Origin: Tachypleus tridentatus
Lineage: Eukaryota > Arthropoda > Merostomata > Xiphosura > Limulidae
DNA length: 64,000 nt
Reading direction: 5' to 3'
NCBI RefSeq assembly: GCF_004210375.1
Contig: NC_134837.1
Coordinates: 19,849,586-19,913,585, forward strand
Below, in pieces: positions 1 to 11,230 of this stretch; within the stretch, counting starts at the first letter, position 1, and each line of letters begins with the position of its first letter. The notes beneath the pieces were generated by a model that worked only from the letters and a program-made list of their open reading frames with translations, made no database searches and was not told where the DNA came from. The position numbers were made by a program, and so were the translations under genes.

Positions 1-1799
1 TTACAGAAGTAAAACTGGATCTAATGAACTTAGCATGATTAATTCAAGGCTTAATGATTCTGACTTTTTTGTTCTGAAGTGTAGAAGAACTGGTGGTAAA
101 TACTTTTTACTGATATGTATAAGGATGGGCTAGAGTAACTTTTGGTTTTATGTTTCTTATTATTTTCTTCTATGTGTTGGTGACTTCAAATAAGTTGAAT
201 GGGTCAGTTGATCTATAACTGAAGATAATGAATCTTTTTTATTTAATATAAACGTTTTCCATCTTACAATACTTCAATTTTAAATATTTACAAGTAACAA
301 GTAAACTTTTGTATAACTTAAACTTCTGAGATCACATTTAAGTAGAACAGGGCACTAAAGTTCTTTGGAGGTCCACAAGCAGACTTGAAAAATAAGTTGA
401 TGGTCAGTTTGGTTCTCTATTATCCCAGTTCCTATGTCATTTTTATCATGAAAACTGCCATCTATTTTGAGATGTAACTAAACCACTTCTGAACCTTTGG
501 ATTGAAAGTCTTCACCCACTTCAAATACTCAATTTTTATCTTGTTAACTATAACACCAGGTATGTCCATCATCAACAATGAATAATACATATTCTGATGT
601 CAGAAGGATAGATTTACTTAGCAACCATGGACTTAACTTTGTGGATGAGGACATTTCTGCAGATTGATTGCAGGGTTGTAGAAAAGTGGTATTTCTGAAA
701 AATAAACAAAATCATAGTAGAAGTTCTGTGTCCTTACAATATTAAATATTTTGACAAGTGTATCCTCATGAAATTACTATATAAATTTTAATTTTACATG
801 TGAAGCAACAGTATTTCATACATTGACAAATAGTTGGAGAAAATACTACATAAATTTAAATTACTGTCACAATTAAAATACAAAAATCACCTGTGGCTTA
901 AACTACCATTTATTCAGTTTTCCTAGAACTACTGAAGCATATAATGCTTTAATAATCCTGAAAGTACCACCAAAATAATATATTAGTCTTGTAATTAACA
1001 GAAACCATAAATTATCTTTAACTTGAATCTAACAACCCACACTTATTTTAGGAGAAAGCTGAAATAAAGAACAAATGTACCAAAATGGAGTTGAAGAGTT
1101 ATTCTTCAATTAAAAAATGGGATGGAGGGTAATGAATAAAATCACTAAAGTTACAACTTAATAAACAAAATACATTAAACGACGTGATTACTGTTGGGGT
1201 TTGCAGGCATAATTGGTGTTTTTCACACCTTCATTAATCCTGTAAGTGTATGTAGTTTTAACATCAAAAGTAAGCAAGGAAATAGCTAAATTCCTCTCCA
1301 CCATTGCCTATTTTCTGGGTCATCCATCTTATTATCATGTATCCTTTCTCTTGGTTAAGGTTATTATGAAGTTTTGGAGTGGAAGAATAATAGTCACCTG
1401 TTTTGTCAGTATAGAAGACATCTCTGAAAGTTTCTATAAAGGTGCTGTCCTTTGCCATATTTGCATTTTATTGAAATACATGCAGATTGTTTCATGATGT
1501 CATACAATGTGTTCTATCTTTCACTCTCACAAACTCAAAAGTTGGAGAACACTGTTCAACTCTACATAACATTTTCTGTCATACTTACAATTATTCTGGA
1601 AATCCTAACTGATTACTCTGAGGAAGATCAGTGCACCTGTGAATACATTTATTATTTGGAATAGTGGTAAGAAAGTCAAACCAACAATAGAAGTACTAAG
1701 CTTCTGATTTAAACAGTAGTCACTACAGGTTCAAGTTACTGCAGTTTAAAGGTCTTTCTGTTCCATTAGTAGATATTTAATTACAAAACACTTTAGGTG
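1..1799. other. No recognisable gene
   Basis: AT-rich sequence with only short, composition-driven open frames, such as an 83-codon frame at 1246-1497. None shows a recognisable domain, splice-site pairing or repeat structure. It is probably intronic or intergenic. Confidence 0.5.
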
Positions 1800-2690
1800 T
1801 GAATAAAAAGTGCTGACAAGAGAGAAATCAGCACATGACTTACAAGAGAGAAATCAGCACGTGACTTAAAGGAATGAGATAAATACTGGCAGCCAAACTG
1901 GTAACTACACTTATTACATTGATAAATCTGGTTTGTTTTAAATTTACCACACGATGGTTGTCTACAGTAGTCATCCATAATTTACCAGTGAAAGATCAGA
2001 AGGAAGGCAGTTAATCATCACCACCCACCATCAACTCTTGGGCTACTCTTTTATCAATGAATTGTGAGATTGAATGTCACATTATAATGGCCCCACAACT
2101 ACAAGTGTAAACATGTTTGGTAAGACAGCAATTCGAACCTAAGACCCTCAGATTGAGGGTACAGCACTCAAACCACCAAGATATGCCAGGCCAACATTAA
2201 TGGTAAGTGAAACAGAATGTGTGTTCCAGTTAACTAATGAATAAATGTTTGCTTTAAAATTATCATAAATGATATAAGTGTAACTACCTGTTTGGCCACC
2301 AATATTGATTTCATTCCATTAAGTCGTGTACTCAAACATTTTTTGGCAACACCCTTCCCCCCTCCCCACTCCTAAGGTGTTTATGATTATACATCATTAC
2401 TTTTTGTCAAAATACACCAACAAACCACACCTAATAATATGGTAACATCTGACAGTACCAAACATTAGCTTTAATATTGCAACCATATTATTCAGAACAG
2501 ACCTTTATTTTACAGGACCAACCAGAGTTTTTGAAATATATGGTGGAAGTAGTTTCTCTATAAAACAGTATTAATAATTTCCTTTATACTAATGCCATAA
2601 AATTTATACAGATTTCATAAAATTTAGTTAATTTGTGTTGAAAAGTTGGCAATGCATAATAAAAACTAACCTTTCACCCTCATGATTTTG
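1800..2690. repeat. Dispersed repeat, copy 1 (interrupted by a SINE)
   Basis: Blocks at 1856-1920, 2222-2275 and about 2640-2690 align, in the same order, with 39119-39440. Shared landmarks are 'tggcagcca', 'gtaactaca', 'tgtttgct/tatttgct' and 'agttggcaatg'. Between the first two blocks this copy carries about 300 bp of extra sequence that includes a SINE, which the 39 kb copy lacks. Just upstream, 'caagagagaaatcagcac' occurs twice in tandem (about 1817-1861). The element type is unknown and no coding potential is visible. Confidence 0.5.
1990..2192 (-). mobile_element. tRNA-headed SINE family 1, truncated copy
   Basis: Read on the minus strand from 2192, it begins with the family's tRNA-like head (a variant of 'ggcctggcatatcttggtgg') and then an internal B-box-like 'ggttcgaat' region. 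The conserved body ('actcttgggctactctttt' on the plus strand) follows. It stops before the tail block seen in the 9.4, 10.6 and 14.5 kb copies, so its 3' end is missing. The many mismatches suggest an old insertion. Confidence 0.8.
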
Positions 2691-2764
2691 CATGACAATG
2701 CAGCAAATATGTCTGGTTGTTTCAATAGGATGGAGGTAAAGGTGCAAGCATAAAACCCTTTAGC

Positions 2765-2791
2765 TATATATATATATATATATATATATAT
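2765..2791. repeat. (TA)n microsatellite
   Basis: Uninterrupted TA dinucleotide tract just upstream of the hAT relict. Confidence 0.9.
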
Positions 2792-2904
2792 CCATGTGCA
2801 ACACACTCACTGAACTTGTTTGGATTGTGTGCAGTTGAAAGTTGTATGGAAGCAGTTTCTCTTTTTTCTTTTTTTTTGTTATTCCAAAACATTTTCAGCA
2901 AATC

Positions 2905-4216
2905 TACACATTGATGGTCTGTTCTTCTCGAAATCTTGATGGTTTAAAAGTGGTGAGACAGCTTAGGGAGATATGATGGTTAGCTCATGTTAATGCACTC
3001 AAAGTTCTATCACTTGGACATTCCAACATAGAAGGTGCTGTATGCGAGATTATTCCAGATAAGCAGCAAAACACAGACATAAGGCTTCAAGACAGAATCA
3101 CTGCAAAACAAATTAGAAGATTCAGTAACAGAATTTATGACAGATTTTTCATACAAAATTTTGCAAAATACAGATAAAGTCAATCAGCATCTGCAAAAAG
3201 AAAGTATGGACTTGGGAAATGCTATCCAGTTACTGAATTCTTTTAAAAGTACCTTAGCCAACATTTTTGGTGAATCTGGAGAAGATACTCAACTAGCAGA
3301 CAGCCAAAAATTTAAAATGAAGAATTTTTTTCCAATTATTGACAAACTATAATCAGCACTACACCAATGCATTAAGACATAAAGTAAAGTATTTGATTTA
3401 TTTGACTTTCTGGTATTGTTTGACACCTTATTGAAAGAGATTATTTAAGAAAAATGTTGGATATTGCAACAAACATATTCTTCTTATTTAGAAGATTCAT
3501 TTGAAGAAAAGTTCCCCCAATTCATTGAAATTGAATTTGTCAAAAATGTAGAAACAATTTCAGCATAAGAACTGTAATCCTTTTTAATCAAAAATGGTTT
3601 ACAGTCTTCACTACCAAATGTAAAGATTTCATACAAAACCTTCCTCATTTTAATGATTACAAATAGATCTAGAGAACACTGATTGTCAAAACTGAAGCTT
3701 CTAAAGAACATGCTGCAAACATCAATGAAACAATCTCAGTTAAACCCATTAGTACTCATGTGCATGGAGAATGACATCATCCAAAAAGTTAACAACTGCA
3801 AAAAAATTTTCCTTGGTTAAATCAAGGTAAAATCATTTTGATCAATAATCAGTGATGTAGAGAAAACCCACTTGTAGAGAAAATTATATATGTAAATATG
3901 GCTTGTTTGGGTTGAGAAAATATTTTGCGCTTCTCTACATAAAATATTTTTTCAACCCAAACGAGCAATTCTTACATATATATTTTGATCAATAATAAAA
4001 AAATAACTTTATTCTTTATATTGGGACATTTATTCACTGTGTATATATAAAGACATTTTCAAATATTTTTTTAACATTGCTTTATTCATGTGCATAAAAA
4101 TACTTTATAAATTCACTTTATGTATATCATTTGTCATGTTACTTATCTTATGATGGCTTGGGGCCTCTATAAGTTGAAAAGCCTAGGTCTAATACAACCC
4201 TTAATCTGGCCCTATT
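2905..4216 (+). mobile_element. Degenerate hAT-family DNA transposon (ZMYM1-like transposase)
   Basis: Fragments in several frames match the C-terminal half of hAT transposases of the zinc-finger MYM-type 1-like group. The stretch 3137-3352 encodes a 71-residue piece (helical, '...NTDKVNQHLQKESMDLG') typical of the domain before dimerisation. From about 3490 to 3790, frames resembling 'LPNVKISYKTFLILMITNRS' and 'LSKLKLLKN' are the C-terminal hAT dimerisation motif. Stops and frame changes show that it is dead. The part near 4150-4216 ('ggggcctctataagttg') resembles the 3' end of such elements. A 132-bp insertion with a target duplication splits it at 3850. The N-terminal region and termini were not located. 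Confidence 0.7.
3850..3981. mobile_element. 132-bp Penelope-associated insertion with perfect 15-bp target duplication
   Basis: The segment is flanked by identical 15-bp direct repeats, 'attttgatcaataat', at 3835-3849 and 3982-3996, so it is a discrete insertion into the hAT relict. It contains a long imperfect palindrome: 'gtttgggttgagaaaatatt' near 3908 pairs with 'aatattttttcaacccaaac' near 3945. Related sequence occurs at 34.8 kb and 54.1 kb. The motif set (gggttgagaaaatatttt, tacatatatat, gagaaaaccc) resembles what I recall of terminal parts of Penelope-like elements. The link to Penelope is inference; the insertion itself is seen directly. Confidence 0.7.
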
Positions 4217-4854
4217 TACATCTAGTGATCAAGGTATAGTTGAATTAAATGTTGGAATTAATATTTAGAAGAACTCTCATGGATCTAAAGAACAAGGGTA
4301 TTGTCATTATGGTCATAAACACGGGAAATCATAAAATTTTACTCAACTCTACATGAGAACTTGAAAATTTAAAGCTGTACAGGTTGTAATTCTGCATCAA
4401 ATAATATCAGAATTCATCACCTTTATAACAAGAAGTTGGAAGTCTGAGGTCAAGTCCTCACTCAGAACAATTTATAATAGCTGTACAGATCTTAAAGCTG
4501 ATTATTGCTCTAGATTATACCACTTGATTATGGAATATAAAAACACTTTATTCATGGAAACTCATGACTTAGGCAAAACAAATGTCATAAGATTGATGAT
4601 AGAGAAACAATTCCAATGTGTCACTTGTAAAATAGGCAGAGGCTTTTGAAGACAGAAATCATTAATAAACATTAAATGATACAACCAAGTACTATTCCTT
4701 GAGCATCACAAATTGCACTTGTGAAAAAGGACAGATCCAACACCAGGTAGAATACAAAAGTTTGAAACCAATTTTTAAGTGTATCAAGAATATTGAAGAA
4801 AAACCCTTACAGTAAACAGCCACTCCATATACCAAACAACAAAAGATTATTATA

Positions 4855-6255
4855 CACTGCTGGCAAAAATCTTGAGGCCAATGAACATAAAGGAAAAATA
4901 TCCATCTTGCATTGTTACTCAACCACTTATTTGAATAGAGCTTCAAAAGATGAAAATATGAAAAGGGGAAATAAAAAACTTTTTTAGCATACAATAGAGA
5001 AAATGTGAACTCCATGAAATTAGCCTAAATACTAGCTGGTCAAAAGTTTAAGACCATACTGAAATGAAGCGTTAATCGGTAAACACGTAACGAAATTTAG
5101 TCATTTGTGTTCAAGCATTAACATTGTCAATGTCTCCCACTGACACCTCCTGTGTTACATTGGGGTAAAAACATGGCAAAGGCTAAAAACTTGACAGAGT
5201 TTGAACGTGGCAGAATTGTCAAGCTGCAAAAGCAAGGTCTCTCTCAACGTGCCATCGTTGGTGAGATTGGGCGTTGTAAAACTGCTATTGCACATTTCTT
5301 AAAAGACCCTGAGAGATATGGAAGGAGAATTTCAAGTGGTCAGTCCATGAAAATTTCACTGGCGTTGAGCAAAAGAATTTCACTTGTTATCCAGTAAGAC
5401 ACCAGCTGATCGTCTAATCAGATTAAGGCCCTTACGGATGCAGAATGCAGCTCAAGAACAATAAGACAGCATCTACGAGAGAAAGGCTTTAAAAACCATA
5501 AATGTCTTCAAAGGCCACGTGACGAAACATCTCAGTTAAACTTTGCTGAGAAACACCAAACATGGGACATAGAAAAGTGGAAGAAAGTTTTGTTCTCTGA
5601 TGAGAAAAATTTAACCTGGATAGTCCAGATGGCTTCCAACCTTACTGTCACAATAAGGATATCCCACCAGAGACATTTTCTACACGACACAGTGGAGGAA
5701 GTTCCATCATGATCTGGAATGCTTTCTTCTTCCATGGAACAATGGAGCTTCAGGTTATACAGGGGCATCAAACAGCAGCTGGCTACATTGGCATGTTGGA
5801 GAGAGCATCCTTATTGACAGAAGACCCTCGCTTGCATGGAAATGACTAGATCATTAAGCAGGACAATGCTGCAATCCACAATGCCTGCAGGACAAAGGAC
5901 ATTTTCATGGCAAATAATGTGATTCTTTTGGACCATTCAGCGTGTTCGCCCGAACTGAACCCCATTGAAAATGTTTGGGGGGTGGATAGCAAGGGAAGTC
6001 TATAAAAATGGACGTCAATTCAAAACAGTGCATGATCTTCGTGACGCCATCTTCATCACTTGGAATAACATTCCAGTCAGCCTTCTACAAACGCTTATAT
6101 CGATCATGCCAAAGCGAATGTTTGAAGTTATTTGCAATGACGGCCGTGCAACTCACTACTGAGACCTCTTGTTGGACATTTCCTACCCTGTTTAGGACTT
6201 CTTTTTGGTATGGTCTTAAATTTTTAACCAGCTGGTATTTAGGCTAATTTAAATG
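4855..6255 (+). mobile_element. Tc1-like transposon with IR/DR left end, inactive
   Basis: The left side has an outer repeat at 4855 ('cactgctggcaaaaatcttg', preceded by TA) and a similar inner repeat at about 5034 ('agctggtcaaaagtttaaga'), the IR/DR layout of some Tc1 elements. The inner repeat is inverted at 6206-6250; the outer right end was not found. The transposase starts at 5173 with an N-terminal helix-turn-helix region ('MAKAKNLTEFERGRIVKLQ', 5173-5395). It then breaks into three frames. The catalytic signatures are still readable: 'FSDEK' near 5595, 'QDNAAIHNA' near 5860 and 'CSPELNPIENVW' near 5945. Stops and frameshifts make it non-functional. Confidence 0.88.
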
Positions 6256-7888
6256 ACAAAAACCATTCCCATGTTCCAGAGAGTAGTATGCACCATAATC
6301 AAGAAAGATTTCCTTCTGGAAACAAGATAATGCTTCCAGTCATACCTCCCATTCTACTGCTGCATACCTTAAGTACTTGGAGAATGAAAAGAGGAAATTA
6401 TTTATTTACCCTTTTCTACACAGTGTCTCTCTGTAAAGAGTGTAATACTTATGTCTTTGAACATACTATTATAAAGTGGTGTAAACCAACTCGTTTAATA
6501 CTAAATCCTAAAATATAAAAGCTAATACATATACACACACAGAATGAAGATTGAAAATCCCAACTTGTAAGTTAAAAATTTCCAAAACATCATATACTGA
6601 TGACTGATTTTCACTATTTTTAATATCTTTATTTTTTTAATTCTCTATTTTTGGAAGCAGTAGAAAATATCTTCCACTTCACATAAAATTTTATTAAGTG
6701 TTCAAGAGCATCTGATTAGAATATTTTGAAATAATTTGGAATTTAAAAATTCTGATAATGGTCTTTTAACATAAGAGTACCAATTGGAAAAAAACAACAA
6801 CACATGTTACATTCCTGATAGTTCTGAAAAAATAGATATTGATTGATAAGATTCAATACATGATGCTGTCTATCATGCCATTTAAGGCATCAATAATTAT
6901 TGAATTGCAACAGTTACAAAAACTATTTTCAAGGACAGTTTTGCCAACATGACCACTGAAGTATTCCTATTGAAAGCATTATGATTGAATAACACCAAAA
7001 CTAAATTAATCATCAATGCAAGTTTGACAATCTGAACTGACCAATCCAGCAAGTTTGGTATTTTGACATTACTGGTTTAGCTTTCTGATACCATTTCAAT
7101 ATGCGTTAACAGTTCTGCAGTACCAATAGCCTTTTAAATCTTGCTCTCTTTCACACTTTGAGTGTCTAGAAGAAAATACATTATAGTAAGGCACTATACA
7201 CTCACCACCTCTAGTTAAGAAATACATTTTTCAGTATTATATTGTTTCCATACTTCACCAGTTGGACACTGAGACACGCTTTCTTTAAGGGGCACACTAC
7301 ACTTAAATGAGGATTAAAGCCTGCTTATCCTATTCTCTTACAGATAATAAAGATAAAAAGTGGATCATAATGGTTAACTGTGCAGAATGGATAACAAGAA
7401 GGAGCAACTGGTTCTTGTATTGGGAACTTGAGAATTTAATATATTTAAGGCAATTTTGGGACTTTTAAGCACATATAACACAAATTTAACTTCGTTACAG
7501 AACTGAGTTGGACAAATCATAATAGAAAAGTTAGAATTTTACTAAATAATTTAAAATGTATATTTCAGCATCCAAAATTTTAAGACTACCAAAAAGTTGA
7601 TTGTGATTGCAATTTTAATATTTTTATATCATTACACTTTGTAATTTGTGGCAAATAAAAAACAACTACATTTGGCACATTGCTGATAGAGAATGGATTT
7701 GTAAACCTGTTTATGTGTAGATGAAATAAAAAATAACCAAATTTATACATTTCAAGTAACTGCCCTTTGTTAGACTGTTGTCTCTTAGGATTGGTTGTAA
7801 CCCTTCTCACTACCTTTATGTTTTATTGTATTTACAAAGCATTTTCTCTTTTTAAAACAATGTTAGTATACACAGAACACAATACTCA
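6256..7888. other. No recognisable gene
   Basis: AT-rich sequence downstream of the Tc1 relict. Short frames at 6288-6518 and 7586-7810 show no known motif, and no repeat match to the rest of the window was noticed. Confidence 0.45.
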
Positions 7889-7900
7889 ATTTGGTTTTGT

Positions 7901-8020
7901 GTGTTTGTGTTTTTCTTACAGCAAAGCCACATCAGGCTATCTGATGAGTCCATCATGGGGAAATGAACCCCTGATTTAGAACTGTAAATCCATAGAGTTA
8001 CATTTGTACCAGCAGGGGAC
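7901..8020 (-). mobile_element. SINE family 2 copy with perfect 12-bp target duplication
   Basis: On the minus strand it reads 'gtcccctgctggtacaaatg', an internal promoter-like 'aggggttcatttccc', then the conserved end 'gatgtggctttgctgtaaga' and a short A-rich tail. The same family occurs at 12126 and 30123. Perfect direct repeats 'atttggttttgt' flank it at 7889-7900 and 8021-8032, as expected for LINE-mobilised insertion. The tRNA-like head is diverged, so it is not a functional tRNA gene. Confidence 0.85.
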
Positions 8021-8099
8021 ATTTGGTTTTGTATAAGAAAATTTGTAAACTTAAAGGTAAGCAAAAGCTAACAAAGCTGTTTTATTTTCAATTAAATAA

Positions 8100-8900
8100 T
8101 TTGACAAGAACTACACAAAAGACTTGTTAAAAATATCTCTAAGTGTAGGAGATAAGCAAGTTCATTGGATAGAAAAGTGGCTGAATGAAAGACAGCAAGA
8201 AGTTGTTATAAATAAGAGTTCAGTCAAACTGGATTAATGTCTCAAGTGGGGTACCTCAGGACTCAGTGTTTGTTCCTTTTTTGTTTTGATTTACATTAGT
8301 GACACAAAGGTTAGTAAGTTACTTAAATTTGATGATGATATACAGGTCTTTGGGTGATGCTGGTTACAAAAACAAAAATGCTTCTGCTTTATCTGGTTAT
8401 TTAATGAATTGGGAAATTAAATAATAGATAGCTTTTAATTATAACAAATTCTTGGTAATGTTTTAGGATACTATAATTTAACAATATATATCAATGCATA
8501 ATCTTAACAGCACTGCAGAATAAAAGGATTTTGAATGTTCTAGTTGATCTGCCTCTTTAAGCAATCTAACAGTTGAGAAAATAAGATTTTATGTTTTATG
8601 ATCTATTAACAGATATTTCGAATACGAGTCTCAAAAGATTATAAATTCATTGTACAAGTCAGTAGTTAGGCTGTAATAAAAGTATTGCATTTAGTCTTAA
8701 ATTCCTTAGCTTAAAAAAAAAGGGCATTCTCTGAAATTTTCTTTTGAAAATGAAGAGTTAGAGTGAATCTGCTTTAGGAGTTTAAGGTTATTAGGAAACC
8801 GATAGTACTGGTAGATCTTGTATACTTGAAGATGAGAACTGTAGGCCTGTGGATCACAAGTGCAAATATAGGAAAATTAAGAAATATCTTTAGCTAAAAC
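8100..8900 (+). pseudogene. Relict CR1-like LINE reverse transcriptase
   Basis: Around 8160-8370, interrupted frames read 'WIEKWLNERQQEVVINKSS', then a region equivalent to the RT motif VPQGSVLGPLLF (here 'WGTSGLSVCSFF'), then 'YISDTKVSKLLKFDDDIQVF', in which the catalytic FADD has become FDDD. Weaker similarity to the C-terminal part extends to about 8880. Several stops and frame shifts are present. The clade (CR1/L2 group) is inferred from motif spacing. Confidence 0.6.
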
Positions 8901-9232
8901 AGTTTAGTCTTCTAAATGCGATATACTGAGGTAAAACGATTTCCCAACAAGTATCAATCAAGTAATATATAATAGAGTTCAATACAAGAAAAATTTCCCC
9001 GTAACAACTAATTCAACATACGAAGTTTTTAATAAAAATAAACAATAAAACAGTTCACTAGTGTACTATTGTATATAGATAGAAATGCCATTTAACAAAG
9101 ATTTAATGTATAATCACAAAAACCTTTAATATGAATACTCACCCTTTATAAAAAAAAATAGTGTGTACATCCATGTCTCGAAAGTATCATAAACCCAGGA
9201 GTCTTAATACAAAATGAACAATTAAAAGCGAC

Positions 9233-9352
9233 ACCACATAAAATGATCTGTGCGTTTCATAACCGAGCAGAACGTAAGATCTTTCCAAATTTACGAACAC
9301 TACTAAATCATGTACAATTCATGAACGTCATAATTATGAATGCCTGTGTATT
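9233..9352 (+). repeat. Dispersed repeat of unknown type, copy 1
   Basis: Shares 'ccacataaa', 'tttc.taacc.agcagaac', 'tccaaattta.gaacacta' and 'gaa.gcctgt' in order with 24779-24905, same orientation. No coding or terminal structure is evident. Confidence 0.5.
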
Positions 9353-9389
9353 CAAAGTAAAAAGTAAACTTACTTTCATTAGTAAGATT

Positions 9390-9662
9390 GTTTGTTTGTT
9401 TGTTTTTAATTTCGCACAAAGCTACTCGAGGGCTATCTGTGCTAGCCGTCCCTAATTTAGAAGTGTAAGACTAGAGGGAAGGCAGCTAATTATCACCGCC
9501 AACTCTTGGGCTACTCTTTTATCAACGAACAGTGGGATTGACTGTAACATTATAACGCCCACACGGCTGAGAGGGCGAGCGTGTTTGGTGCAACTTGGAT
9601 TCGAACCCGCAACCCTCTGATTACGTGTCGAACGCCTTAACACGCTTGGCCATGCCGGGCCC
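9390..9662 (-). mobile_element. SINE family 1, near-complete copy
   Basis: The minus-strand head at 9662 reads 'gggcccggcatggccaagcg' and a B-box-like 'gggttcgaatcc' follows. The body contains the usual 'gcccaagagttggcggtgat' block, and it ends in 'gcgaaattaaaaacaaacaa' with an (AAAC)n tail. It abuts a Tc1-like terminal sequence at 9663, suggesting insertion into that element. Confidence 0.9.
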
Positions 9663-9769
9663 TTGCATGGCTGTATGCTTGATTTTATGCTCCTGCTACA
9701 ATAAGTGTTGATGAAATAGCCGAACCCACTAATTAGAAGGAGTGTCTACATACTTTTGGCCATGTAGTG
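9663..9769. mobile_element. Terminal fragment of a Tc1/mariner-type element
   Basis: Ends in 'catacttttggccatgtagt' immediately before TA at 9770-9771, the form of a Tc1/mariner terminal inverted repeat next to its TA target. Only one end is present; the other side is replaced by the SINE at 9390-9662. Confidence 0.6.
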
Positions 9770-9860
9770 TACACAGGAATATAAAGCGATGGAGGTAAGA
9801 AAACGATTTAGCAGCTCTTAATTTTTTTTTCTCAAAATAAGCAGTCATATATTATTAAAT

Positions 9861-10144
9861 GGCCCAGGATAGTCAGGTGGTTAAGGCACTCGACTCATAA
9901 TTTGAGCGTAGCTGGTTCAAATCCCCGTCACACCAAACATGTTCGCCCTTTCAACCGTGGATGCGTTATAATGTTACAGTCAGTCCACACTATTTGTTCG
10001 TAAAAACGTATCTCAAGAGTTGGCGGTGGATGGAAATGACTAGCTGTCTTCCCTCTAGAGTCTAGTCTCACACTACTAAATTCGGGACGGTTTGCGCAGA
10101 TAGCCCTCGTGTAGCTTTGCGCGAAATTCAAAACAAAACCAAAA
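9861..10144 (+). mobile_element. SINE family 1, full-length copy
   Basis: Starts 'ggcccaggatagtcaggtgg', has 'ggttcaaatccccgtcacac' as a degenerate B-box region and the shared body, and ends 'gctttgcgcgaaattcaaaa' with an A/C-rich tail. An extra 'gtctagtctc' near 10055 is a small internal duplication. No clear target duplication was found. Confidence 0.88.
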
Positions 10145-10477
10145 TATCGCGTGAATTCGGCTACATTGAAAGCAATGAGGAGCAGAGAAAATAAGGGAAT
10201 ATAATATTCAGATGTACTACACACATATACCCAAAAACTACTAAAGTATGGAAAACACTCCTGCTACTCTGATATCGTGTTTTCTTCGTGACAAAACTTG
10301 TATGAATGTAGCATAAGCTGACATATCTGTGTATATCATAAACTCTCATTTTCTTTGCTCTACGCTAACTTTGATGTCTTTGAATTCGCCTGACATTTTT
10401 CTTTTATAATATATAAGTTACGTCGCGAAGCAAAAATATTATCAGTCTTGCCAGAACGTTTTTCGCACCTTAGTCGT

Positions 10478-10556
10478 TTTGTAGTATAGCCGACGTGAAA
10501 TTACTACTTCGCGTAATACTTATCCATCCGCACATTATCAAGTGATACTTCCCACT
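10478..10556 (+). repeat. Direct repeat next to foldback region, copy 1
   Basis: Matches 11107-11205. Both contain 'agtcgtttt', 'agtata..cgacgtgaaatt' and 'caagtg..acttc.cactg'. The two copies lie about 630 bp apart with a SINE between them. Confidence 0.55.
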
Positions 10557-10568
10557 GTACTTAAAAGC

Positions 10569-10848
10569 GGCCGGGTATGGCCAAGTGTATTAAGGCGTGC
10601 GACTCGTAATCTGAGGGTCGCGGGTTCGCATCCCCAAACATGCTCGCCCTTTCAGCCGTGGGGGCGTTATAATGTGACGGTAACTCCCACTATTCATTGG
10701 TAAAAGAGTAGCCCAAGTGTTGGCGGTGGGTGGTGATGACTAGTTGTCTTCCCTCTAGTCTTACACTGCTAAATTAGGGACGGCTAGCACAGATAGCCCT
10801 CGAGTAGCTTTGTGCAAAATTTCAAAAAACAAACAAACGAACAAACAA
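10569..10848 (+). mobile_element. SINE family 1, full-length copy
   Basis: One of the best-preserved copies: head 'ggccgggtatggccaagtgt', promoter-like 'gggttcgcatcc', body 'cccaagtgttggcggtgggt', end 'agctttgtgcaaaatttcaa', tail of AAAC repeats. About 9 bases of the internal 'cgtcacac' are missing after the B box compared with the other copies. Confidence 0.92.
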
Positions 10849-11106
10849 AGCACTAAGTATTCTACATGTTACAGTAATCTAATACCTATCTACTATTGAC
10901 TGATAATTCGTGTTTCACCCTATAATTAAGATTTTTAAAGGACAACCAGCTAACTTCAAGGGGGTTATGATAACATCGGTTGCACAAGACTTAAGAATAA
11001 TATTTTAAATACTACTAGTTATTACGACTAGGAGATTACATCATGTACTTTCCAGAAACACAGAAAGTGCATTAAGGTTTAAAGAGAAGCAGTTGTAGAG
11101 TTTACC

Positions 11107-11205
11107 TAAGTCGTTTTGAAGTATAATCGACGTGAAATTACTATTGTGTGGAACATTTTTCCATCTGGACTTCACCAAGTGTCACTTCTCACTGCAGTCA
11201 TATTG
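11107..11205 (+). repeat. Direct repeat next to foldback region, copy 2
   Basis: Second copy of the 10478-10556 sequence, ending just before the foldback element at 11231. It may be part of the same element; function unknown. Confidence 0.55.
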
Positions 11206-11230
11206 GAAGCAAGTAAGTATTTTTCATAGT

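Noticed and set aside
3850-3981. Hammerhead ribozyme in the short Penelope-associated insert
   Set aside because: 'gtgatgtagagaaaac' only loosely resembles the conserved core (CUGAUGA...GAAA). The match by eye is too poor to annotate; a covariance search would decide.
4692-5015. 107-codon minus-strand frame as a gene
   Set aside because: It overlaps the left inverted/direct repeat of the Tc1-like element and has no recognisable motif.
9600-9662. tRNA gene (also at 9861, 10569, 12126, 14477, 30123 and 40547)
   Set aside because: The cloverleaf-like promoter regions are the heads of repeated SINEs with bodies, tails and, for several copies, target duplications. Their stems are degraded.
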